NCBI GenBank assembly: GCA_030220185.1
Contig: JASPKZ010001233.1
Span: 1,116,001-1,180,000 of the forward strand
DNA: 64,000 nucleotides
Reading direction: 5' to 3'
DNA from: Diploptera punctata
Taxonomy: Eukaryota > Arthropoda > Insecta > Blattodea > Blaberidae
The notes under the pieces: generated by a model
What the model was told of the DNA's origin: nothing
The model's database searches: none
The model's input: the letters and a program-made list of their open reading frames with translations, nothing else
Part shown: positions 30,781 through 41,733 of the stretch, piece after piece
Layout of the letters: the number at the start of each line of letters is the position of its first letter
Numbering within the stretch: position 1 is the first letter of the stretch
Program-made: the position numbers and the translations under genes

Positions 30781-32110
30781 TGTGGAATATTCCTAATTTT
30801 AAAAAAATTATTATTATTAATTATTATTTTTATTAGTATCAGTATATCACCATACAATTTAAATTAAATTATATGTAGCAACAGTATTTACAAGATAATT
30901 ATTTATAGGGCCAACAATGTTTTGAGACAGGTATTATCATTGTACATCAAATGAGAAATTTAATAAAGTAATTCTAATTAATATCCATATACAGCCAAAA
31001 TTAAATTTGATAAACTTTTTAAATCAGTATCTTTATAAATATTTTGTTTTAACATAAATTTGTTAAATATTTTGTTTAAATCACACAATTATTTTGGTAG
31101 GCCTCCCATTTGTCTTATTTTTTTACTACTTTTATATCAAGTAACTTTAACATTACTTTCATTTTAGTTTAATTAATGCAAGAACAACTTGTACATACAT
31201 AATTAAAATCAAAATTTAGTTTGTAGTGAACACAGTTTTTGTTTTATTCCTTTGGGGTCGGAAAATCCCCCGCACCACTTCTTATGTATGTCGCAAAAGC
31301 CCCACCTCTCCCAGGTTAAACTGGGAGAGTAAAAAAAAAAAATCCCTAATATTGCAACCTGAAAGATCTATTGAACTTTCCAACAATAAATCCTAACAAA
31401 AGACTAATCCAATATTTGTAATGAACTATATGTGGTTACTAATAGGAGAAGTGAAAAGTTCCTCTAGTTTTGGAAAGTGTTATAAAAAATAAGAATCGCT
31501 TGATATGTTAGTGAATCTGGGTACATAGTCTACCTTATATTTTAACAATGTTCATAGCTGTCTTCAGTAGGGAAAAAGAAAGAAAGAAAATGTATTTAAT
31601 CATATTCTTCCATTAAGGGCCCTCTTGTTAATTTTTTTAAATCTTCCATAATAAATAATGTCATGAAGCTTACTTTGATCCAAAAACATACTTCCACTCT
31701 TCTATATTAAGATATTGACAAGATAATTTCTCTGCTAAGGGAGTGAGGCATGAACCTGCAAAAAATTGATAAAGGTGGAATTATAGCTGATGAGATGAGG
31801 TTCATGCACTCAATAGTAGACTATACCAGGTGGGATCCTTGAGAAATTGAATATAGTGCCCATAATAGATTACATCCATCTGTATCAACATGTGGACTGT
31901 ATGTCCGGTTAAGATTCCTAAGGCAATTTTAAAGTACCAACCAAATGATAAAAGATCATGGTGATGGCCTTAGGAAGAGATGGTTAGAAAAATGTTTGTA
32001 GACCTCTTAAAAGATTTTTCAGGACTGCAACATAAAATGAAGATGATGATAAAAAAATCTTCCATTTGAATCTTATTTAAAAGCTCTTTTATTATTTTTC
32101 AAAAAGTCTT
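30781..32110. other. Intergenic sequence, weak retroelement traces
   Basis: Mostly featureless AT-rich DNA. 31840-32050 contains a GGTTAAGATTCCTAAGGCAA and GGAAGAGATGGTTAGAAAAA pattern reminiscent of non-LTR C-termini, too decayed to assign. Confidence 0.3.
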
Positions 32111-32111
32111 C

Positions 32112-32458
32112 CTACTAGATTGAAGTTTTATAAAACATTTGCAGTTCCTGCATTACTTTATGGGAGTGAAACTTGGGTAAAGACCAAAAAATTACAAAGT
32201 AGAATACAAAGCATAGAAATGAACTTCCTTAGAAGAATAAAAGGCTACACAAGAATGGATCAGATAAAGAATGAAGATATGAGAACAGAGTTAAATATAT
32301 ATCCATTGAATGATAAAATCAGAGAATATAGAGAAAAATGGTTTAGACATGTAGAAAGAAGGAATGTAGGAAGGCCAGTGAAAAGATGGACGGAACAACT
32401 GTGAGGCGGAATAGGCAATTTGCCTAGCCCGTGAAATGAAGACGAAGAAGACCAAGAA
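32112..32458 (+). mobile_element. AAG-tailed non-LTR 3' fragment (same family as 26672)
   Basis: One open frame (32120-32404) encodes [32 protein letters not shown] and RNVGRPVKRWTEQL followed by TGA, then GAGGCGGAATAGGCAATTTG and GAAGACGAAGAAGAC. About 85-90 percent alike by eye to 26672-27072. Confidence 0.75.
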
Positions 32459-32755
32459 TATTACTGTATTATTATTTTATTTCCTATGTATCACAGGTAC
32501 AGGTTATTATGACAATAAAAACTGAGACACAAAATTCATCATAATTAGGAGTCTTGTTAGTAATTAGAAATTTCTTTTCTTTGGCATCTGTTAATAATAA
32601 TCAACTTTGTGAAATTCAATATGTGTGACCATGTAAATCCAACCTATTTTAGGATGTACTGTCTCAATCTTTGGGACTTCCAATGCTTTGCCCTAAAAGA
32701 AAAATGGACTCACCATCAATATAATTGTAATATAAATGTAATGTGGAAACTGATA

Positions 32756-34054
32756 CGAGGGTCATACTGAAAGTCGTGAGCAACCCATTGTTAAAATTCA
32801 AATTTCAACAATGTAACAAAAACAACTGCAGGATCGTAAACTACAGACTTTATACCACAACATTGCCGTTTTGTGGCGTCATAGCTTCTATCATGTGACC
32901 ACACGCAGTGTTTCCAAAATGGCAGACATCAATGTTTCGTTTTGACAGTGCGCTGTCATTGAATTCCTTGTTAAAGAGGAACAATCTGCTGTTGATATTC
33001 ACCAAAGACTTCAATGTGCTTACGGAGATGCCTGCATGGGTGCCAGCAGTCTTAGGAGATGGGTGAAACATTTTAAAGATGGGAACACGTGTATCAAAGA
33101 TGAGCCTCATAGCGGTCGCCCACGCTCTGCCTCCACGGATTGCAACAAGGAAAGAGTTGATGCGCTCATTAGAGATGACAGGCATATCACAGTGAATGAA
33201 ATCGCTACAAAACTTGCAGTAGGACACAGTGCAGTGCAAGAAATGATTCACAGCTTAGGTTACCGAAAAGTTAGTGCCCGTTGGGTTCCACGTTTATTGA
33301 GTGAAGACCACAAACTTCAGAGAAGAACCATCACCCATAACCTTCTTCAGAGATTTCGAAATGAAGGTGATGATTTTTTGACAAGTATTGTGACAGGTGA
33401 CAAAAGCTGGTTTCATTGCTACGAGCCTGAAACAAAATGCCAGAGTATGGAATCGCACCACTTGAATTTGCCATCAAAGAAAAAAGCTAAGACAGTGCAA
33501 TCTGTTGAGAAAGTTATGGGATGCGCAAGGTTGCATTCTGGTTGAATTTCTTGAACCTGGACAAACCATAAATGCTGCCCGCTATATCCAGACACTTGTG
33601 AAGCTCCGTCGTGCATTGCACGACAAACGCCCTGGAAGGAAGATCATTCTGCAACACGATAACGCGTGTCCTCACACTGCTCGTGCCACTGTGGAGAAGA
33701 TCAGGACATTTGGGTGGGAAACTCTTCCACATCCTCCCTATAGTCCCGATTTGGCACCCTCCGACTACCATCTTTTTGGTTCTGTGAAGGAGCAGATGAG
33801 AGGCCAACGCTACGAGATGCTGGAGGATATTCGGAAAGCAGTGCGTCAGTGTCTTCGAACAGCTGGAACAGACTTCTATCATAAGGGAATTTTCAAGCTT
33901 GTAGAACGCTGGACAAAATGTGTGCAAAGAAATGGAGACTATGTTAAAAAGTAGCATAAAGGTCTGTAGATTAACATGGTGTACTTGGTTTGTCTAAAAT
34001 AAATATTATGAATGTTTAAAAAAATGTTGCTCATGACTTTCAGTATGACCCTCG
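32756..34054 (+). mobile_element. mariner element, near full length
   Basis: 1299 bp with terminal inverted repeats CGAGGGTCATACTGAAAGTC differing at one of the first about 28 positions, flanked by TA (32754-32755 and 34055-34056). It is a different mariner lineage from 7083-7974. Low divergence of the ends suggests fairly recent insertion into intergenic DNA. Confidence 0.93.
32919..33957 (+). pseudogene. mariner transposase with one stop and one frameshift
   Basis: ATG 32919, nonsense codon TGA at 32943, open again to 33545; a +1 shift near 33500 leads into the frame ending at 33957. It contains the N-terminal HTH (LRRWVKHFKDGN), WVPRLL, first catalytic Asp in VTGDKSWFHCY, second in ILQHDNACPHTA, and third in PPYSPDLAPSDYHLFG. 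The last two give the D34D spacing. All three acidic residues remain; only two lesions separate it from an open frame. Confidence 0.9.
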
Positions 34055-34079
34055 TATACACAGATAAGTTATCTAAGCA

Positions 34080-34515
34080 ATAGTTAACACAACTAAAGAA
34101 AAAAAGTCTGCATGAACCAGGATTTGAACCCAAGATCTTCCATTTTATGCACAGGTGCTATACCATTAAGTTACTTAGGGCAACTCCAGGATCAAGCACA
34201 ATTTTTTTCTATTTAGTTGTGTTAACTATTGGGTACAGATGCCTAATTTGTGTATATTAACTTCCATATTTCTTTCATAATTACCTCAATATAAATCCCA
34301 CCATAATGTCTTCACGATTTAAAAGCAATTTTTAGTATTGTGAATAAAGTGTCCGTATTATGGTGCCACTGGGATTACGAGAAAAAAAAAGGTATGCTTA
34401 ATCCTGGAGTTGCCTAAGTAGCTGAACAATAGAGTTCCAGCACGTAAAACTTGAGGTCTTGGGTTCAAATCCTAGCATAGGCAGGCATTTTTTTCCATTT
34501 AGTTGTGATAATCAT
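34080..34515. repeat. tRNA-like repeat pair with about 200-bp spacer
   Basis: The minus unit (AACCAGGATTTGAACCCAAG, 34113) and + unit (GCCTAAGTAGCTG...GGGTTCAAATCCTAGCATAGGC, 34412-34482) are inverted. In the + unit the acceptor arms GCCTAAG/CATAGGC pair at 6 of 7 positions. Outer flanks AACTAAAGAAAAAAA and TTTTTTTCCATTTAGTTGTG are also inverted. Confidence 0.65.
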
Positions 34516-34767
34516 AGTACCATAGCTTAGCTAATTTAAATTTTCATACTGTGTGTTTTTAATGGTAACATCAAATTTATCCATTTTAACTGCTACTGTA
34601 AGTCATAAATATCTTTGATATATTTTAAATTTAGAAACTTCAAATCTACAAGTTAGGTTAGGTCTGAACCCACAGGTGAATGCTTGACTGTGGGCTAGGA
34701 GAACCATGATTTTTTACCTAGCATTTGGTAATTTTATATTGGGTTCTATTGTATAGTGTTCTGCCCA

Positions 34768-35006
34768 AGGGCAGATCTTTCACTGTAATCATTTTAATGC
34801 TATGCTTGCAGCTTTCTACACCAGTGTATATGATAATGATACGGCCAGATGATGTTCGGGGACCTTTTAAGCCTTAAAGCTTCCTGACATTTGCCTTACA
34901 TGTGAGGAAAAACCTCACCCAAGGAGCTTGTCCCGACCGGGGATCGAACCCGGGGCCACTGCATGACAATGCAGCACGCTACCTCAAGACTACAGTGGAC
35001 TAATAT
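34768..35006 (-). mobile_element. SINE family A copy 3
   Basis: Internally shortened copy. Head TAGTCTTGAGGTAGCGTGC and GGGTTCGATCCCCGGTCGGG on the minus strand, 3' end CTGCCCAAGGGCAGATCTTT region on the + strand. Confidence 0.78.
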
Positions 35007-35126
35007 TGTTAAATAAATTATGACATCCAATATTATGTTTTATGACCCAGTGCTGTAAATACGTATTTTAACAATCAGAATACACTGATTATTTTCATCA
35101 TTTCGCTATGTATATGTAGGAACATA

Positions 35127-37342
35127 ATGTACGATACGGTACATGCTCACTTAGTATCATTTCTCTATGTTTTGTATGGCATAGAGAACTATAGTGGGTT
35201 ATCTCTGTACGATATGTTAAAACTCATTTTGGCACGATTCAAAATTGAAGTTACAAATAAGGAACTAATTCCTAACCATCAATTTGGATTCAGAAATTCA
35301 CACAGCACACCGCTGCAATTGGCCAGGCTTATAGACCAAATTGTCACTGGTTTCAACGCCAAGCGTAGTACAATAGCAGTCTTCCTTGACATTGAGAAAG
35401 CGTTTGACACAACTTGGATAAACGGATTGATATACAAGCTAATACAATTCCAAATTGATCCAAGTTTAGTCAAAATTATCTCCACTTATCTGAGAAATAG
35501 AACCTTCTACGTCTCAGTAAGTGGTAGTAAATCTGACATGAAGTCCATACTGGCGGGAGTTCCACAAGGAGCTGTCCTTTCACCCTTATTGTACTCACTA
35601 TATGTCTCGGACTTTCCTTCACCTCCATCACTCCAAATACCTTCCTTTGCTGATGACACTTGTCTCTTCATGCAATCGAAACTCAAATCCATTCCTCACA
35701 GACTTGCAACATTCCAGCGAGCAATAACCATAATATATTAATGGTTTTGCTCCTGGAATATTAAACTTAATGCAAATAAAACACAAGTCGTCCTGTTCAC
35801 CAAATCAAACTTTCCCTGTCCAATTCAGCTCACTATGGGTGTGCAACCCCTACCAGTAGAAACTTCAGTCAAATATTTAGGCCTAATATTGGATAAAAAA
35901 ACTCACACTAATGCTGTGGTTTATCTACGACGCAACGCGCCAGCGCAAAAATTGCTCCCCATGTATTTAAATGGAGGTGGTTTATCTACAACGCAAATTG
36001 CTGGCGCAAAAAAATTTGCGCTGACATGTCGCGTCGTGTTTTGGAATCTCTTGAATCCAGGACGCAATTTGCCAGCGCAAACAAAGAATATAGAAGATAT
36101 TACCCGTACTCATTGGTGTAATTGCTAAAAACAAACTAAGATTTTATAACAAAATATCGGAAATACAGTACTTGTTTTATAACTTTCCAATTTTAACGAC
36201 GAAAGTTAGATAGTTTTGTTGCAAATCAACGAGTTCTATATATGTTTTATACCACAATATGAGCATGAAGGAGTACAGAGATGTACAGAAAAAAGTTATT
36301 GTGGCATGAACTTAGTCAAGAGATAAATAAAAGCTGTTACTTTTTCTGTCTTTACTAATATTTCGAACTATTTTAATCGTTTTGCAACGACACTTGAAAC
36401 TTTTTTTATGAAGAATTTTAATATGTTTATCAATGTACACAAATTATGACTTTTCCTCTCAATTTATTTTCAAAGTTCTTTATTAGAATTGAAGTTGGCA
36501 TACGTGAACGCTCATAAAATTAAATCCACCAGATGGCAGGACATATGTGTGAATGACCAACATTAGCATTTAATTCCAAACCATATTTTAAGAAATAAAT
36601 GTTCAATCACTTCATTTTGTTAGATTCCGATGGGTCAGTTTAGTGTACATCAGATTAATTTATAGTGTACTGAATAGTATGTATGTAATTTATTGTATTA
36701 GGTTATGCAGGGACAGGTTTGTATACATTACTTTTTGTAAACACATTTGGAAATTTATTATGAACGTTGGTCATTTTGATTTTCCATATATGTGGTGCCA
36801 TCTGGCGACAATTCCGTAAACATATGCGCTGTAACGTATGCGCTCCATGCTGAACCAGCATCACGCCGAGCGAAACGCGAATTCGCGTCACGTCGGGCGC
36901 GACACGCTGTATAATAAACCGTAGCATAAGAGCTCATATCACTTTTAAAGCTCAGCAAGGTATAGCCATATTATATCCGTTTTTCAAGTCGCCGTCTCTG
37001 TCCCGAAGGCTCAAGGCCACTCTATACGTGGCCGTGATCCGTAGTATGCTATTGTACGGCTGCGAATCTCTGAGTATCCTTGCGAAATGCCACAAAAAGA
37101 AACTTCAGATATTGCAGAACAAATGTCTCAAAATTAGATTTTCGGCACCGCGTTACACAAGGATAACGGAGATGCACGAGGCCACGAAGGTACCATATAT
37201 TGATACTATCATAACTGAAAGGGTTACATCCATGCTCCGAAATATAAATGATCATGGAAACCCCATAGTACGCAATATAGGACACCTTCCACAATGGCGT
37301 ACTACACATAGAAACATATTCGACACATTAAACCACCCGTAG
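35127..37342 (+). mobile_element. Jockey-type non-LTR retrotransposon, split
   Basis: RT part 35240-35905: HQFGFRNSHST, FLDIEKAFDTTW, GVPQGAVLSPLLYSLYVSD, catalytic FADDTCLF, KYLGLILD. After a 1.0-kb DNA insertion the ORF resumes at 36930 with LYPFFKSPSLSRRLKATLY and YGCESLSILAKCHKKKLQ, ending near 37342. A stop at 35739 and a one-base expansion in the A run near 35895 also break the frame. 5'-truncated. Confidence 0.85.
35912..36926. mobile_element. Harbinger-like non-autonomous DNA element in Jockey
   Basis: 1015 bp flanked by TAA (35909-35911, 36927-36929). Ends TGCTGTGGTTTATCTAC and, inverted, TGCTACGGTTTATTATAC. The left subterminal block GGTTTATCTACRACGCAA occurs twice (about 35919 and 35980) with GCGCAAA words. 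It lacks any transposase frame. TAA duplication fits PIF/Harbinger. Confidence 0.72.
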
Positions 37343-37364
37343 TATTCAGCATGAAATAACCAAG

Positions 37365-37770
37365 ATCAGAGGGGTCAGCGCAGATTGTCTTGGCTCATTC
37401 CGGTCCTGAAAGTTATCAGCGACACGGTTTCCGATGCCCCAATTAAGCGAGATCTATTTGCCTTGGAATCAAACATCCGCATGATATCAATAGCACATGC
37501 TAAAATAGAATCAATCCCCATATAACCGCCGTATAGGCTAGGGAAAAACAGCGAAGCCCAATACTGCACACACCTACGCGAATTCGCCGTCAAGGGACAA
37601 ATAACAGTCCCAGCAAAAGGCACACTGGGCAGCGCAAACAGCTGTCAACTACAGTCAGTCAGTACGATATGTTCGTCATTTCATTCACATAGAGAACAAA
37701 GTTCCATGAAGACGAATTATACCAAGGTTTGTAAGTAGGGTTACCAAAATAGAGCCTGGCTATTTTAAAA
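37365..37770. other. Probable Jockey 3' remainder and unassigned sequence
   Basis: A + frame with an ISDTVSDAPIKRDLFALESN stretch suggests formerly coding DNA, perhaps the Jockey 3' region. No match I can name, no tail seen. Confidence 0.3.
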
Positions 37771-37774
37771 ACTA

Positions 37775-38204
37775 GCTAGCTACTGATATTAGTTATATTA
37801 TATGGATGCGATACATAGACTCTTACTTTAAGGGAGGAAAGAAGATTATGAGTATTTGAGAATAAAGTTCTTAGGAAAATTTTTGGACCAATGAGAGATG
37901 AATAGACAGCAGACAGGTGAATGGAGACTACATGGTCTTTATAGGAAGCCAGATATAATAACAGTTAAGTCTTGTAGACTGCGATGGGCAGGACATGTGG
38001 TACGTATGCGGAATGAAAGACGCATGGAAGCTTCTTGTAGGAATACCACAGGCAAAACGCCCAGTTGGTAGACCAAGAATGATGTGGGAGAATAACATAA
38101 ACTATGGTTTGAGGGAAGTAGATTATACAGGGAATGGTTGAAAAACATTAGCTGAGGATAGGGATGTATGGAGAGCATAGCCTTAACTCTGCCAGCTAAA
38201 ATAA

Positions 38205-38266
<62 letters not shown>

Positions 38267-38325
38267 GTTCGCGCGGCCATGAACCTACGGGTTCGATAGT
38301 GCCACTGAGTAAGTAAGTAAGCTAG
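37775..38325 (+). mobile_element. RTE-type non-LTR 3' end (copy 1)
   Basis: Corresponds segment by segment, in opposite orientation, to 44845-45300: AAATTTTTGGACCAATGAGA, ATGGTCTTTATAGGAAGCCA, GATGGGCAGGACATGT, GGTAGACCAAGAATGA. It ends with GAACCTACGGGTTCGATAGT and a short (GTAA)n tail; a long (ATT)n tract at 38207-38264 sits inside its 3' UTR. Frames are broken. Confidence 0.75.
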
Positions 38326-38391
38326 CTACAAATTTGTGACAAAGCCACTAACAGCATTTTATGGACATTTGTCGCCTTTTCCTCTTGCCAC

Positions 38392-38794
38392 TTCTATATA
38401 TATATATATATATGAATGTTTGTCTGTCATTTATTCGCTGTCAAACCGTTCATCCGACTTTTTGCAAAATGTTCAGGAGTTTCCCAGGAAGGTTTCAGGC
38501 TATAAGGGAGTTGTATTACTCAACCCCTTCACCTTTAAAAATCGCCCTTTTTTAGAGAAAACCATGATTTTCGGAATTTTTTGTTAAATGGCTTACTTTA
38601 ACTACACCAAATTAATGTACACAGAATTGAATATCTAAAAAAAATCTACAAAAAAAAAGTCCGCTACAACATATGTCTATATTTTACGGATAATTCACAA
38701 TAACCATTTTTATCTTTCAGCTCATTGATGCCAAGAAGATCGGGATGACTAGATTCCCGGGCAAGCGTAGCAGCTCACGCCGGGTATGAGCTAG
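38392..38794 (+). mobile_element. Short non-autonomous Helitron-like element
   Basis: Starts TCTATATATATA...GAATGTTTGTCTGTC, the usual arthropod Helitron 5' style, and ends with a GC-rich hairpin (CCGGGC...GCCGGG, 38758-38784) then CTAG followed by T. About 400 bp, no Rep/helicase. The base before TC is T rather than the expected A, so the 5' border may be shifted by the (TA)n run. Confidence 0.6.
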
Positions 38795-38980
38795 TTTTAT
38801 ATAATTTCCGTAACAATGGATGGAAATTGACAGATTTTTCCACCACAAAAATAAATTGGGCATAATGAGTACCTTCTTTCCAAAGAACGTACCCAAATAA
38901 ACATGGACATCCCTGATATATTATTAATCTGATATATCATATGTTTTTATAGAACAGGCTCAAGTCTAGAATTTTAAATA

Positions 38981-39783
38981 CAGTAAAAACTCCTTATCCA
39001 CGGTTCCCTTATTCGCGCGTTAAAAAATTGCGACATAGTTCCTGCATTGCAACTAAAAATGTCTTTATTCGCGGATCCAGTTGGTAATAGAAGGATTGGT
39101 ATGCTTTATTAACGCAAGGACAACTTTTTTTTTTTTACTTCAGACAAGTGCCAAGACTGCTTTTACCAAAGAGCGATTCAGACCAAATGGACAAATTAAT
39201 ATGAAAGTAAAACAAACCTTATTGTCATTAAGCACGAAGTTCGTTGTTAAAAGCCACCGCCGCTGTATTTCACGTGCTGCTAAGTCCGTTGATAAATGCT
39301 GCCCTCGCGACGGTCGGTGTTTCATTATTTCAACTTGTCATTCGTTGCAATTTTTTTTTCATTGAATAACACGTGTCTCTTCTGCTTTGTTCCTAATTTA
39401 TAATGTCGAGTAAAAGGAAAGAAAATTAGTTGGGAAGTAAAAAATAGAAATGTTGACCGTTTACGCATTGGCGAGTCGTTTGCATCTACGGATCAGGCTG
39501 TTTCAATGTTAATGAATCAACTGGACGATTCGTCGAGAAATCCGAAGACAAAATAAGGAATTTTGAATATCAATCTAAATTGAAATACCTTTTAAAAGCG
39601 GCAAAACAGGAGGAACAAATTACTAAGTTTTTTAAGTAATAATTAATCGAAACTGTTCAGAATCTGTCATTAATTTATTTTATTTTGATAATTTTTATTT
39701 TATTTTGGAACCTTGTAACTTATACTCTATATACCCATACAAATTCGCTGAACATATCCTCCGCGAATGTGGAGCTTTTATTG
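38981..39783 (+). mobile_element. pogo/Tigger-like element, internally deleted
   Basis: Ends CAGTAAAAACTCC and, inverted, CAATAAAAGCTCC, flanked by TA (38979-38980, 39784-39785). Inside, from 39402, an MSSKRK start and a frame-shifted GESFASTDQAVSML (CENP-B/HTH-like N-terminus) are followed directly by a C-terminal KLKYLLKAAKQEEQITKFFK before the stop. The DDE core is missing. Confidence 0.6.
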
Positions 39784-39839
39784 TATACATGCGAGAGGAG
39801 TAGATTGTGATTCAGACCACCATTTTTTTTCCCCCCCTT

Positions 39840-40052
39840 TCTAGTTTTCTTTCGTTTACGCTGTTCCTCCTTTTTGTTTTACCTTTGTTAACCTTTTTAT
39901 CTTATTGACACATACAAACACAAGACAGGACACACACCCAGACCCAAGGTGAAGATTTAAAATCCCCTACCCCGCCGGGAATCGAACCCGGATCGCCAGA
40001 GTGGAAGGTAGGGACTCTACCGACTACGCCACGGCGACGTACAGCGTATAAG
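39840..40052 (-). mobile_element. tRNA-derived SINE, family C copy 1
   Basis: Minus strand: head GTCGCCGTGGCGTAGTCGGT (A box) and CCGGGTTCGATTCCCGG (B box), then AGGGGATTTTAAATCTTCACC and a body containing GGTGTGTGTCCTGTC. The T-arm palindrome CCGGG...CCCGG is intact. Confidence 0.78.
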
Positions 40053-40059
40053 CTTTTTT

Positions 40060-40270
40060 TTTATACTGGTTTTCCTTATTGTTTTACCTTTTTCTTTGTT
40101 TGTTTTACCTGTTTGTTAACTTTCTTCAATCTCACATAGACACAAGGACAGAAACACACACACCCAGTCCCAAGGTGGAGATTTAAAATCTCCTACCCCG
40201 CCAGGAATCGAACCCGGGTCGCCGGAGTGGAAGGTAGGGACTCTACCGACTACGTCACAGCGACGGACAA
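40060..40270 (-). mobile_element. tRNA-derived SINE, family C copy 2
   Basis: Same structure as the previous copy and in direct tandem with it: GTCGCTGTGACGTAGTCGGT head, CCCGGGTTCGATTCCTGG, AGGAGATTTTAAATCTCCACC and the same CTGGGTGTGTGTG body word. Diverged by scattered substitutions. Confidence 0.78.
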
Positions 40271-40371
40271 ACCATTCAGCGAGAGTTAGATATCAACAAA
40301 GAAAAACAGATGGTAATCACATTTTTGGTGTGAAAAGAATAAAATATAACTTAGATAAACTTAAAGAGAAG

Positions 40372-40375
<4 letters not shown>

Positions 40376-40415
<40 letters not shown>

Positions 40416-41373
40416 TTTTAATTCAGAATTACAGAATCTTTCGTTGTAAGAAATGTATTTATTAATTAAAATAGACTTTCTATTAATCATTTAGTCACTG
40501 TATTATAATTGCATTAATTCCAATAAAGTAAAAAAAAAGTACTGACAAAGTTGTACTTCAGAAGTACAGATTGCTAGATCCATTTTCTAACTTTTACAAC
40601 ACTGCTTCCTCCACTGTAAAAAAAATTCATTTTTAGCTATTTCTAGGAATCAGTTTTAGGAACTTTTTCTCCCTAAGTGTTGCTGATTAGTACCAACGCG
40701 AACCTACTGTAGGTTATCGCTGTTAGACGCCATACATGTTCTCTATTAGAGATGACCGATATCCTATGCAAGTTACAATAAGTGGAAAGCGCACTGACGT
40801 GCATAGGAGTTTAATTCTTTAGTTTTTCCTATAGTCACAAAGCGATGTCATTGTTTCTGCATTTGTTGATATGGTATTTTTCACAGCGTTCTCCGCATAG
40901 TGAGCTCGGTCTCTATGATAGTGAGTATATGCATTGGTCGTTGGCGTCGTGGTAGGACGTGTTTCTGCATATTTTGTGATGATAGCCATTAGTGCGCTTT
41001 CCAGATATTATTATTGACGAACATAGAGAACGAATCAGCTGTTTTATTTGTCATTGGCTGTCACGTTATCACGTGTTATGTCATTTACGGGACAAACCAG
41101 GGATTATAATAATAATCCCTGGGACAAACAACAAATTTGTCATGTAGTGAATGTTTTGGGAGACAAAAAACTAATCATGAACAATATTTATTGGTGTAAA
41201 CATCGTGTTCTGGCTATTACGTCGCGTACAATAATAGTCGGAGAAATCGCACTTTAGGTCGCAGCATGAGTCTGTAAGGCTGTGTGAAAGTTGTGTTATT
41301 GCTTGCGAGTTTCCATAAGGAAGTTCAAATAATATTGTACAGTACTTGATGATTGAGTGCACGAGAAATCAAA
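40376..41373. other. Upstream region of the ENPP-like gene
   Basis: Begins with a (TA)n run (40376-40412). No TATA box at a convincing distance can be assigned and the transcription start is unknown. The 41290-41373 stretch is a likely 5' UTR; ATCAAAATGA gives a good start context (A at -3). No TE recognised between 40420 and 41373. Confidence 0.4.
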
Positions 41374-41733
41374 ATGAATACAAGACTTTGTTTTGCTATA
41401 ATTTTTAATTTCATGTTTATGATAAATATAGCTGATTGTGTATCTAATCATACCGTTATATTAGTTATTTCGTTTGACGGGTTTCGATATAATTATTTTG
41501 ATAAACATGTGTCTCCTAACTTACAAAAACTGAGGAATAGTGGAACACATGCAGACTATATGAGGAATGTATTTATAACAAAAACATTTACAAATCATCA
41601 TTCCATTGCTACTGGTCTTTATGCAGAAACGCATGGCGTTCTAGGGAACAGTGTATATGACCCTAAATATAAGAAAGTTCTTAATTATGGTTATGATCTT
41701 TGGCATTTTACTGAAGAAATCACTCCAATATGG
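41374..41733 (+). CDS. ENPP-like exon 1
   Basis: ATG 41374 with A at -3 chosen over the upstream in-frame TTG. Encodes the signal peptide, first metal Asp (residue 35) and the catalytic Thr (71). Donor GTAAGA starts at 41734; phase 0. Confidence 0.92.

Noticed and set aside
37365..37660. Host exon suggested by the open stretch with DAPIKRDLFALESN
   Set aside because: No splice borders in a consistent frame, a stop interrupts it, and it follows directly on the Jockey element; more likely retroelement-derived.
40700..41373. Assigning a core promoter for the ENPP-like gene
   Set aside because: Several TATA-like and initiator-like words exist in this AT-rich DNA; none is positioned convincingly and no transcript data are available.
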